Assembly: GCA_031385325.1 (NCBI GenBank)
Contig: JANNBJ010000041.1
Location: forward strand, 1-31,759
DNA length: 31,759 nucleotides
Source of the DNA: SYFY01 sp031385325
Lineage (GTDB): Bacteria > Pseudomonadota > Gammaproteobacteria > Pseudomonadales > Azotimanducaceae
Direction of reading: 5' to 3'
This document shows positions 8,693 through 16,112 of this stretch, piece by piece. The number at the start of each line of letters is the position of its first letter. The stretch's first letter is position 1. Both the position numbers and the translations under genes were made by a program. Below the pieces are notes generated by a model. The model saw nothing but the letters and a program-made list of their open reading frames with translations, had not been told where the DNA came from and made no database searches.

Positions 8693-10886
8693 GTGGAAGT
8701 CCTCCGTTCGCCAATTCGATAAATGTGCTCTGTGAGCAGAGGCCGGTGGTGTCTTCATGTCGTCGATACCGGTCGTCAGCTCCGAGTATCCAGCTTTGTC
8801 GTGTGTCCAGCAGATTGTTGATGATGACCTCGTCGATGATGCGACGCCTGACATCGGCATCCTCGACCGGAATCAGCAATTCCACCCGTTCGTCCAGATT
8901 CCGTTCCATCAGATCCGGTGAGCCAAAATAGACAACTGTCTGATCACCGCGAATGTCTGCCCCATTGGCAAAGGCGTAGATTCGCGAGTGTTCAAGGAAA
9001 CGCCCGACGATGCTCTTCACCCGAATCCGGCTCGACATGCCCGCAACGCCCGGCCTCAGACTGCAGTGTCTGCGAACGATGAGGTCGACTTCGACCCCGG
9101 CTTCGGAGGCCAGATACAGCCGTTCGATCACGTGTGGATCGGTCAAGGAGTTCACCTTGATGACGATATGCGCGATGTGGCCCGACTGAGCATGAGCGAT
9201 TTCGTTGTCGATCAGCGCATAGAGTCGTTTGCGCAAACCGGTAGGCGCAACGATGAGCTTTTCGGTCTTGATGGGAAACCCGGTGGTCACATAGTTGAAG
9301 ACCGCGCTGGCTTCATCACACAGTTGTTTGTCGCGCGTGAAAAACGACAGGTCGGTATAGATACGGGCGTTGACCGGGTGATAGTTGCCCGATGAAAAAT
9401 GGGTATACGTGACAGTGTCATCACCTTCGCGGCGGACTACCAGGGTGACCTTGCAATGGATCTTCAATCCGACGATGCCATAGATGATCTGAACACCTGC
9501 GGCTTCCATGCGCTTGGCGAGTTCCACATTGGATGACTCGTTTTCGCGAGCTTCCAGTTCGATGACGGTGGTTACCGCCTTGCCGGCTTGTGCAGCATTG
9601 ATGAGGGCATTCACCACCGACGAGTCGTCGCTGGTGCGATAGAGGGTTTGTTTGATGGCAAGCACCTGCGGATCTCTGGCTGCCTGTTCAAGAAAGTCGA
9701 CGACGCTGTCAAAGGATTCGAACGGCCAATGGACCAGTACATCTTTGTTCGAGATGGCGGTGAAACAGTCTCTGTCTGCACCCTGAAAGGACTGCGGGTA
9801 ACGCGGTTTGTGCGGTGGGAACAGCAGGTGAGGACAGGTGTTGGTCACCGCGCGATTGATGATGTTTGACAGGGTTGCGAGCCCGGGCAATCGTGCCATG
9901 AACACCGTGTCTGACTCGTGCAATGGCTGGTGCTGATGTTCAAGCAGCGTCATTTCCTGATCGCTGAAAAGCCCGAGATGCCTGGCAACAAATCGGATCG
10001 AGGCTGCCGACATGGAGTCCTCGACTGTCAGCAAGGTCGTGTTTGCCTTGTGCCGCATCTTCAGGCCGAACTCGATGATCGAACGCAGGTCGTCGGAACG
10101 TTCCTGGCGCGCCAGATCATTGTCGCGCAGGATCTGGAACACCCCCTGGCTGCGCAGGCTGTCGTGGGGAAAGAGATCAGCAGAAAATCGAAAGATCAGT
10201 GTTTCGAGCCGGGTAAACCGAATGGGCTCGCCGGGCAACTGCACGAATCTGGGTAAGGCTGCGGGTAACGGGATCAGAATGTGGCGGGCCGCGAATTCCA
10301 GAATCGTGCAGATCCCGCCGCTGGTGATGAACGGGAAGGGGTGTTCTTCGTCGATGGTCACCGGCGTGAGAACAGGCGCGACATGGCTTTGGAAAAAGTG
10401 GTGCAGCCAGGTGATTGAATCCGCATCAAGCTCGAGGGGTTCGACAATGCGGATGTCCTCGGCACCGAGCAGCTCGCGCATTTCGATCCAGGCGGTTTGC
10501 TGAGCCGTCATGAGTCGGCGCGCTCGCGCGGAAACCACCTGCAGCTGCTGGATGGGTGTCATGCCGTCCGGGGTGATGTAGGCGTCGATCTTCCGGGCGG
10601 CCCGACGCAATTTTGCAATGCGCACCGAGTAGAACTGATCCAGCACACTGGCCGATATCGCGAGAAAGCGCAGTCGCTCCAGCAGCGGGTGGGCTTTGTT
10701 GTGTGCTTCTTCAACCACGCGTTCGATGAACTGCAGATCCGAGATTTCGCGGTTGTTGAACCGTCCGTTGCCTGGTGGCATCGGTTCAGGCTGTGGAGTA
10801 GCTGCTACCTGGGTGAGGATCCGCGATGGCTTTGCACTTTTCGACTTCGGCAGTCGTCGCCAGAGCTTGGTGATCATTTCCGACAT
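8679..10886 (-). CDS. ppk1: Polyphosphate kinase 1
   Basis: PPK1 reversibly polymerises the gamma phosphate of ATP into inorganic polyphosphate. The 735-residue length fits the family (about 690-740). The N-terminal segment contains NNREISDLQFIERVVEEA and SVLDQFYSVRIAKL. The catalytic half has ALEARENESSNVELAKRM-like core sequence (IELEARENESSNVE), the phospho-acceptor His477 in GLKIHCKV, the conserved HFSSGNYHPVNARIYTDL and the second essential His633 in FLEHSRIYAFANG. The spacing between the two histidines (156) is nearly that of the E. coli enzyme (435 and 592). A Ser/Pro/Gln-rich extension of about 40 residues precedes the conserved domain. The gene starts two bases after the phosphatase stop and overlaps the next gene by 14 bases, so all three form one minus-strand operon. 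Confidence 0.95.
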   Translation of the reverse strand: MSEMITKLWRRLPKSKSAKPSRILTQVAATPQPEPMPPGNGRFNNREISDLQFIERVVEEAHNKAHPLLERLRFLAISASVLDQFYSVRIAKLRRAARKIDAYITPDGMTPIQQLQVVSARARRLMTAQQTAWIEMRELLGAEDIRIVEPLELDADSITWLHHFFQSHVAPVLTPVTIDEEHPFPFITSGGICTILEFAARHILIPLPAALPRFVQLPGEPIRFTRLETLIFRFSADLFPHDSLRSQGVFQILRDNDLARQERSDDLRSIIEFGLKMRHKANTTLLTVEDSMSAASIRFVARHLGLFSDQEMTLLEHQHQPLHESDTVFMARLPGLATLSNIINRAVTNTCPHLLFPPHKPRYPQSFQGADRDCFTAISNKDVLVHWPFESFDSVVDFLEQAARDPQVLAIKQTLYRTSDDSSVVNALINAAQAGKAVTTVIELEARENESSNVELAKRMEAAGVQIIYGIVGLKIHCKVTLVVRREGDDTVTYTHFSSGNYHPVNARIYTDLSFFTRDKQLCDEASAVFNYVTTGFPIKTEKLIVAPTGLRKRLYALIDNEIAHAQSGHIAHIVIKVNSLTDPHVIERLYLASEAGVEVDLIVRRHCSLRPGVAGMSSRIRVKSIVGRFLEHSRIYAFANGADIRGDQTVVYFGSPDLMERNLDERVELLIPVEDADVRRRIIDEVIINNLLDTRQSWILGADDRYRRHEDTTGLCSQSTFIELANGGLPHVSS

Positions 10887-10888
10887 GG

Positions 10889-11947
10889 TCAGCGCGCCTC
10901 AATGGTTAGACTTTTACGGCCTGCCGGTGTCTGGCTGTAGAGCGTACTGCCTTCGATGACAAGATTGGCCACATGGCCGCCATAAAATGCAGAGATGCCG
11001 GTGTCCGCCATGACGACTCTGCCACCAAACCGGGTCACGATCTCGCCTCGTGTTGGCGTGTGCGCGATGACGATGCGATCAACGTCGTAGAAGGACAGCA
11101 TCGTCTCCACAGCAGGCAGGCCGGTCACCTCGTCGTCCGTTGCCAACCCTCGATACCAGAGTACGCCGTCTTCGCGGGTTGCCGGATTATCCGGTGGACT
11201 GTCTGCCTTGCTCAGTGCTGCCGAGATACCGGCGTTGATGTCTTCGATTGGCAGCAGTTCGGCGTGCGGGTTGATGCCACCGTGACAGAACAGCGTTCGA
11301 TTGATGCGAATGACCGCTGGATTACCCGCCACCCATTTTGCGATGTCACCACCGGGTTGCCAGAGAACGCGATGTTCGACAAATCCCGGTGGATACTGTT
11401 TCGCCAGTTGCGTCATCAGCCCCTCCTGATTTTCGACCAGCGTCGGGTCGTTCTTGATCCGGTAGGCCAGAACCTTCGCGAGATAGTTCTTCTGCAGGCG
11501 AGTAGATTTGCGGGTGACCAGCGCCGCGTATTCACCCGGGTGAACGTAACGCAGATCACCGAGGATGTTCATCGCTTCGTGATTGCCGATGAGCGCGTGG
11601 ACGACGCCACCTGACTTGCCGGCTTCCTTCTGCAGTTGCATGAGACTGCGAATGATCTGCAGGGAATCCGCACCTCGATCGGGAACGTCCCCCAGTTGGA
11701 CCAGATGTGTCCGACTGGCTTGCCAATGTCCCTGGTCGTCGATGATCTCGTTCAGCTTGAGGAGTCTCTGATACTGCGCGTAATCGCCGTGCAGGTCGCC
11801 AAAAGCGACGATTCGTTCGAGATCGGTCCAGTGAGCCTGGGCGAGCAGGGAGTTCGGCGAGATCAGAACCAGCAGGATCGTGGTGGCAATCGTTCTGACG
11901 GCACTCGTGACACTGAAGAACCAGCGGGGATGTTCGGTGACTCGCAT
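10889..11947 (-). CDS. Exported metallophosphoesterase (Shewanella-like phosphatase family)
   Basis: The 352-residue product has the binuclear metal-site motifs of PPP-type phosphatases in order: GDLHGD, GDVPDRG, GNHE, a histidine in FCHGGI and a last one in IAHTPTRG. The two-residue DR after GDVP and the long insert with RLQKNYLAKVL fit the Shewanella-like (SLP/Shelph) branch. The start at 11945-11947 gives a good signal peptide (hydrophobic TIATTILLVLISPNS, cleavage after LLAQA), so the enzyme is probably periplasmic. A longer frame begins at 12046, but it would put 33 residues before the signal. Neither start has a convincing ribosome site. Being first in an operon with PPK1 suggests a link to phosphate or polyphosphate metabolism; its true substrate could equally be a phosphoprotein. 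Confidence 0.8.
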   Translation of the reverse strand: MRVTEHPRWFFSVTSAVRTIATTILLVLISPNSLLAQAHWTDLERIVAFGDLHGDYAQYQRLLKLNEIIDDQGHWQASRTHLVQLGDVPDRGADSLQIIRSLMQLQKEAGKSGGVVHALIGNHEAMNILGDLRYVHPGEYAALVTRKSTRLQKNYLAKVLAYRIKNDPTLVENQEGLMTQLAKQYPPGFVEHRVLWQPGGDIAKWVAGNPAVIRINRTLFCHGGINPHAELLPIEDINAGISAALSKADSPPDNPATREDGVLWYRGLATDDEVTGLPAVETMLSFYDVDRIVIAHTPTRGEIVTRFGGRVVMADTGISAFYGGHVANLVIEGSTLYSQTPAGRKSLTIEAR

Positions 11948-12245
11948 CGTTGGGTTTTGAGCCGCGGTTGGAAGTTCGGCCGTATGTTGGAGGAATGAGG
12001 ATTGGCGCACAACGCATGGGCGCAAGAGCGCCCTGTTAAAGCCCATTCCGTGTGGTCAGGACCGACCGAAAACGCAGGTGCGAGCAGGGATGAGCGTTGT
12101 GCCCCGGAAGTCGGCCCAAAACCCGTCTAGTCTCTCTGCTGGCTCGCCGATAGTGCGATGTCGTATGGTAAATTCACGTTTGCCCGGTTGGGGTGCGCAG
12201 TCTTCAATGAAGAAGGCTCCGGAGGAAGTAGTGCAGGAGCAAACC
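11948..12245. other. Divergent intergenic region
   Basis: About 300 bases separate the minus-strand phosphatase-ppk1 operon from the plus-strand biosynthetic cluster. Promoters for both directions would be expected here. I could not identify a convincing -35/-10 pair or an operator. TATGGT at 12164-12169 is a weak -10 candidate without a matching -35. Open frames on both strands run through part of it, but only as upstream extensions of the flanking genes. Confidence 0.4.
12235..12239 (+). promoter_or_regulatory. Ribosome binding site deciding the start of the A-PCP gene
   Basis: AGGAG at 12235-12239 lies six bases before ATG 12246. A second purine run, GGAGGA at 12221-12226, could serve GTG 12231, which would add only five residues. 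The upstream in-frame starts at 12078 and 12207 have no comparable site. Confidence 0.65.
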
Positions 12246-14132
12246 ATGCGGGGCAATTCACCCGAGGTGGCAATTTCGCTTTCAGATCGGTTGGTCGATC
12301 TTCTGGCAGGTCACGACGACGCCTGTGTGGCGCTGTCCTGCCCCGGCGGTCGGGGACTTCGTTATGCGGATTTGGCTGACCAGGTCAACTACGTCGGACG
12401 AGTATTGCGTGCCAATGACGTAGGGGCTGGTGACCGGGTAGCAACCATTCTCCCGAACGGACCGTGCATGGCCTCAGCATTTCTGGGGGTGGCGGCGTAT
12501 TCGACATGCGCGCCGCTCAATCCCCAATTCAGCGACAGCGAACTCGAGTATTACTTCTCGGATCTCAACGCGGCGGCGATCATCGTCCCCGCTGATATGG
12601 ACACCTCTGCCCGCAGGATCGCGCAGCGTGCAGGCATCAAGGTTCTGGACCTCGAGGCGGCAGTTTCATCCAGCGGCCTCTTCCGATTCAGCGGTTTCGA
12701 CGCAACGCCCGACGGCTTCGTCGAACCGGCCACCGCTGATGACGTCGCATTGATATTGCACACCTCTGGAACGACCTCGCGACCGAAGATGGTGCCACTA
12801 ACCCATCACAATCTGTGTGCCTCAGCGCTGGCCATCAAACAGACGCTGCGGTTGACTGCCGATGACGTCTGTCTGAACGTGATGCCCCTGTTTCACATCC
12901 ATGGTCTTGTTGGTGTGCTCTTGTCATCGCTGGCCGCTGGCGCATCGGTAATCTGTACGCCGGGTTTCAATGGCGATCAATTTCGAACCTGGTTGAAACG
13001 AGACCAACCGACCTGGTATTCGGCCGTCCCGACCATTCACCAGTCGGTGCTGGAGACAGTCGGGTCCGGGCAGAAACAAGGTGACCATAATCTGCGATTC
13101 ATTCGGTCTTCCTCTTCAGCGCTGCCTCCTGTTGTCATGAGTAAACTGGAAAAAGCCTTCGGTGTGCCGGTCATCGAATCGTACGGCATGACTGAAGCCG
13201 CTCATCAGATGGCGTCCAACCCTTTGCCTCCCGGTCAGCGCAAGCCGGGTTCGGTGGGGATGGCAGCTGGGCCGACGGTTGCGATCATGGATGAATCCGG
13301 CGACATCCTTGGTTGTGGCGATGTCGGTGAAATCGTGATCAGCGGTCCGAGTGTCACGACAGGGTATGTAAACAATGCGAAAGCCAACGAAGCAGCATTC
13401 ACCAATGGCTGGTTCCGAACGGGAGATCAGGGATATCTGGACCTGGAGGACTACCTCCACATCACTGGTCGACTCAAGGAGATCATCAACCGCGCCGGCG
13501 AAAAAATATCGCCGCGCGAAGTCGACGAAGTGTTGCTGGAAAGCGATGCGGTCAGCCAGGCGGTGACCTTCGCAATCCCACACCCGACGCTTGGTGAAGA
13601 CGTGGTTGCTGCGGTCGTGTTGCGCCTGGGATCCACCGTCACTGAAGTCGATCTGCGTGCGTTTGTCTTTTCCAGGCTGGTTCCGGCGAAAGTGCCTACC
13701 CAGATCCTGATAGTGCCGAGCATTCCCAAAGGTCCGACCGGCAAGATTCAGCGGATTGGGCTGCATGAGCGACTTGGACATTTACTTCGACCACCGTTTG
13801 TACCTGCAGGCTCACCGATAGAGAAGATGCTGGCGTCATGGTGGTGTGAGATCCTGGTCGTTGAACGGGTGGGTCTGCACGACAACTTTTTCATGATCGG
13901 TGGTGACTCGCTGCGTGCCATGCGTCTGATGGCTCGCATCCAGGACGGGCTTTTCGTGGAGTTGTCGGTTGCTGCACTGTTCCGACAGCCAACCGTTGAA
14001 CAATTCGCCCGTGTGGTTCTGCAGGCACAGGAAGATCGGACGGCGGCGCTTGCGGCGTTTGTCGATCAATTATCCGATGAAGAGGTCGAGAAACTGCTTT
14101 CAGGCAACTCAGGTTCGTTCCGCTCATCGTGA
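12246..14132 (+). CDS. Adenylation-carrier didomain, oxalyl-CoA synthetase-like (AAE3/Pcs60 type)
   Basis: The product is 628 residues: an ANL-family adenylating domain (about 1-525) fused to a phosphopantetheine carrier domain (about 530-605). Core motifs are HTSGTTSRPKMVPLTH, SYGMTEAAHQMASNPLP, FRTGDQGYLD, GRLKEIINRAGEKISPREVD and GPTGKIQR with the A10 lysine. These segments match the plant/yeast oxalyl-CoA synthetase branch far better than amino-acid A domains. Three positions I recall as oxalate contacts in the plant enzyme are kept: His in PLFHIHG, Ser in RSSSSAL and His in MTEAAH. The carrier serine is Ser555 in IGGDSLRAMRL. Instead of using CoA, the enzyme probably loads its own carrier with a small carboxylic acid, perhaps oxalate. 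It heads the cluster with the ThDP enzyme and the NRPS. The substrate is inferred, not shown. Confidence 0.85.
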   Translation: MRGNSPEVAISLSDRLVDLLAGHDDACVALSCPGGRGLRYADLADQVNYVGRVLRANDVGAGDRVATILPNGPCMASAFLGVAAYSTCAPLNPQFSDSELEYYFSDLNAAAIIVPADMDTSARRIAQRAGIKVLDLEAAVSSSGLFRFSGFDATPDGFVEPATADDVALILHTSGTTSRPKMVPLTHHNLCASALAIKQTLRLTADDVCLNVMPLFHIHGLVGVLLSSLAAGASVICTPGFNGDQFRTWLKRDQPTWYSAVPTIHQSVLETVGSGQKQGDHNLRFIRSSSSALPPVVMSKLEKAFGVPVIESYGMTEAAHQMASNPLPPGQRKPGSVGMAAGPTVAIMDESGDILGCGDVGEIVISGPSVTTGYVNNAKANEAAFTNGWFRTGDQGYLDLEDYLHITGRLKEIINRAGEKISPREVDEVLLESDAVSQAVTFAIPHPTLGEDVVAAVVLRLGSTVTEVDLRAFVFSRLVPAKVPTQILIVPSIPKGPTGKIQRIGLHERLGHLLRPPFVPAGSPIEKMLASWWCEILVVERVGLHDNFFMIGGDSLRAMRLMARIQDGLFVELSVAALFRQPTVEQFARVVLQAQEDRTAALAAFVDQLSDEEVEKLLSGNSGSFRSS

Positions 14133-14138
14133 GATATC

Positions 14139-14160
14139 CTAGGAGCCTGTCGGACTTGAG
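14139..14160 (+). repeat. Left terminal inverted repeat of the MITE-like element
   Basis: These 22 bases are the exact reverse complement of 14303-14324. The first four are CTAG; the following 18 start GAGCCTGTCGGAC. Confidence 0.85.
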
Positions 14161-14302
14161 ACCGATCTACTGCGCCGGTGGGACGAGCGGTCCATTTTTC
14201 CCCGATTTCTCGTTGCCCCCGTATTTCCTTCGGAAAAGCCCACTATGCGCCTCGAATTCGTGAAAAACTGGCCTCGCTCTCCCACTCGGCTCGCGACGAT
14301 CG

Positions 14303-14324
14303 CTCAAGTCCGACAGGCTCCTAG
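14303..14324 (-). repeat. Right terminal inverted repeat of the MITE-like element
   Basis: This is the exact reverse complement of the left repeat and ends with CTAG at 14321-14324. In RNA the two arms could also pair across a 142-base loop between the first two cluster genes. Confidence 0.85.
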
Positions 14325-14339
14325 AATCCGTCCAGTGCC

Positions 14340-16112
14340 ATGCGCCGATCATCCTGTGAATGTTTCCGGATGACGAGCCGTCCGACGGATCCACGCCGTA
14401 TCAAGCTCCTGAGCCAGCTTTCGCAACAGCGTGGCATCGTTGGGCATGAGCTCATCGCAAAATACCTGAAGGCATGCGGCATAACCCATGTCTATGGTGT
14501 CAGCGGAATTCCGATTGACCAGACGCTGGCAGCGTGTGGGCGACATGGCCTGCGTGTGATCGCCACCCGGCACCAGCAGGCAGCAGCGCTCGCGGCGGGA
14601 GCACACAACTATTTTTCAGGTGGCCTCGTTGCGGCGGTGATCGTGTCTTCAGGTCCCGCCGTGAGCAACTGTTCGACCGGCATTCTGGTTGCCCGGGACA
14701 ATCACTGGCCGCTGCTGGTCATTGGTGGCCGCAGATCAATTCATGCCGCGGACACAGGGGCTTTTCAGGCGCTTGATGGTACCCGCCTGTTTGAATCGAT
14801 CACCAAGCGCTCGGTTTTGGTTGTTCAGGCGAGTGAGCTTGGGCCGAAAATTGTTGAGTGCATCGAGGCCGCTTTGCGGGGGCGGCCGGGCCCCTGTTAT
14901 CTCGACGTGACGGAAGATGCGCTGTCCGGGTATTCGAGCTGGCAAGAGCTCTCGATTCGACCCGCCAGGCACGATCCGGCCCCAGACCTGAATTCCCTCG
15001 TGCTGGCGCTGAAGCAGGCGAAGCGTCCGGTTCTGATCATCGGAGATGAACTGAGGTGGGGTGATCCGTGGCAGTATCTGGGCAACCTGGTTGAAACCTG
15101 GCGTCTGCCTTTTGTGACCAGCCCCGATGCACGCGGTTTTCTGCCCGATTCACACACGCTCAATGGCACAACGGTTCGCGGCTGGCTCCTGAACCAGGCC
15201 GATCTGGTATTGATGATTGGCGCGTACCTCAACTGGATGTTTCGACACGGCACAGAAATCCGTCCTGAAACGCCTGTGGTCAGACTGGGTCTGGATGACG
15301 ACTGCGTATCGAACGCGCGTTACCAGCAGGTGCAGATTTCTGGACGTCCCGCTGACTTGTTGAAGACGCTTGTCGCGCTGAGTGATGGTCAGACAAGAGA
15401 GTACCCGACGGGTCCTGAGTGGATAACGTCGTTCTCGCTCCAGAAGCAGGCTTTCCAATATCGATTGCGACAGGCCACTGAGGATCGAGATTTTCCAATG
15501 ACGCCTGCTTGCTGGTTAAACGAAGTGTCCAAGGCAGTTCCCCATGACGCCATCACCGTTCTGGATGGCAACATCGTGATGGCCTGGTCGAGTCTGTTCT
15601 TGCGTGTGAACGCACCTGTCACTCGTTTGACCGCTGGCAACAACGGCTGTATGGGCACTGGAGTGCCCTTTGGGCTGGCTGCAGCAGCTGCTCAACCGGG
15701 CTGCCCTGTCCTGGTGGTATGTGGGGACTTTGCATTGGGGTTGAGCGTGATGGAATTTGAAACGGCTGTACGGCATAACCTGTCCGTCGTGATAGTTGTC
15801 GGAAACAATCACGGCAATGGCGGTCGTTTGCGGCAGGAGGCTTTCTGGACTGACTTGAATCAAGAACCGGTTTGCCAGTTCACGAAAGGCATCCGTTACG
15901 ATCTGATGGCGCGTGCAATGGGCGGAGAAGGGGTGTACCTCGAACACATCGAAGACATTGCGCCTGCGGTCCAGCATGCTTTCTCGACCAGGCGTCCGAC
16001 GCTCATTCAAATTGACACCAGGGATGACGTCCCGTTGCCGGGGAGCCTGCTCAGTTCCGGAGTTGAATCTGGTGGCGCGTCTGGCACCCGGCCTGGATTG
16101 GATTCAATTTGA
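14340..16112 (+). CDS. ThDP-dependent enzyme, oxalyl-CoA decarboxylase / 2-hydroxyacyl-CoA lyase family
   Basis: The 590-residue product has the three-domain layout of ThDP enzymes: a PYR domain (about 30-200), a central domain (about 215-345) and a PP domain (about 380-570). Family-specific segments are YGVSGIPI, WPLLVIGGRRS, TGAFQALDGTRLF, RPGPCYLDV, LIGAYLNWMFRHGTE and RYDLMARAMGGEGVY. All of them line up with oxalyl-CoA decarboxylase and HACL rather than acetolactate synthase. The cofactor motif runs from GDF (462-464) to NN (489-490). Known members cleave the C1-C2 bond of oxalyl- or 2-hydroxyacyl-CoA, giving formyl-CoA. The usual PYR-domain Glu in 'RHEQ' is Gln79 here. The start may be ATG 14340 or 14370; neither has a good ribosome site. 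Its stop overlaps the NRPS start (TTGA), so it is coupled to the NRPS. Confidence 0.85.
   Translation: MRRSSCECFRMTSRPTDPRRIKLLSQLSQQRGIVGHELIAKYLKACGITHVYGVSGIPIDQTLAACGRHGLRVIATRHQQAAALAAGAHNYFSGGLVAAVIVSSGPAVSNCSTGILVARDNHWPLLVIGGRRSIHAADTGAFQALDGTRLFESITKRSVLVVQASELGPKIVECIEAALRGRPGPCYLDVTEDALSGYSSWQELSIRPARHDPAPDLNSLVLALKQAKRPVLIIGDELRWGDPWQYLGNLVETWRLPFVTSPDARGFLPDSHTLNGTTVRGWLLNQADLVLMIGAYLNWMFRHGTEIRPETPVVRLGLDDDCVSNARYQQVQISGRPADLLKTLVALSDGQTREYPTGPEWITSFSLQKQAFQYRLRQATEDRDFPMTPACWLNEVSKAVPHDAITVLDGNIVMAWSSLFLRVNAPVTRLTAGNNGCMGTGVPFGLAAAAAQPGCPVLVVCGDFALGLSVMEFETAVRHNLSVVIVVGNNHGNGGRLRQEAFWTDLNQEPVCQFTKGIRYDLMARAMGGEGVYLEHIEDIAPAVQHAFSTRRPTLIQIDTRDDVPLPGSLLSSGVESGGASGTRPGLDSI

Larger units (their letters stand above)
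14139..14324. mobile_element. MITE-like non-autonomous element
   Basis: A perfect 22-base inverted repeat bounds this segment (14139-14160 and 14303-14324). The outermost four bases are CTAG on both sides. CTAG is its own complement, so it may be a target-site duplication rather than part of the element. In that case the element is 178 bp (14143-14320) with 18-bp perfect termini beginning GAGCCTGTCGGACTT. It holds no transposase and no credible gene. Removing it with one CTAG leaves only 25 bases between the flanking genes. That size, these ends and a four-base palindromic duplication fit a miniature element mobilised by an IS supplied elsewhere. The parent IS family could not be identified. 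Confidence 0.7.

Noticed and set aside
12078..12245. An in-frame upstream extension of the A-PCP gene by 56 residues
   Set aside because: The added residues have no similarity to the ANL fold and lack a ribosome site, whereas AGGAG stands six bases before ATG 12246.
14167..14394. A 75-codon minus-strand frame within and beside the MITE-like element, as a possible transposase remnant
   Set aside because: It starts inside the ThDP gene and shows no transposase motif. Nothing beyond the terminal repeats supports a coding function.
15723..15731. GDF instead of GDG in the ThDP-binding motif as evidence of inactivity
   Set aside because: Oxalyl-CoA decarboxylase and HACL have GDS at this place, so the third residue is variable in the family and cofactor binding should be preserved.
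14340..16112. Acetolactate synthase as the identity of the ThDP enzyme
   Set aside because: The segments YGVSGIPI, LIGAYLNWMFRHG and AMGGEGVY fit the Oxc/HACL branch, and the usual acetolactate synthase signatures are absent.
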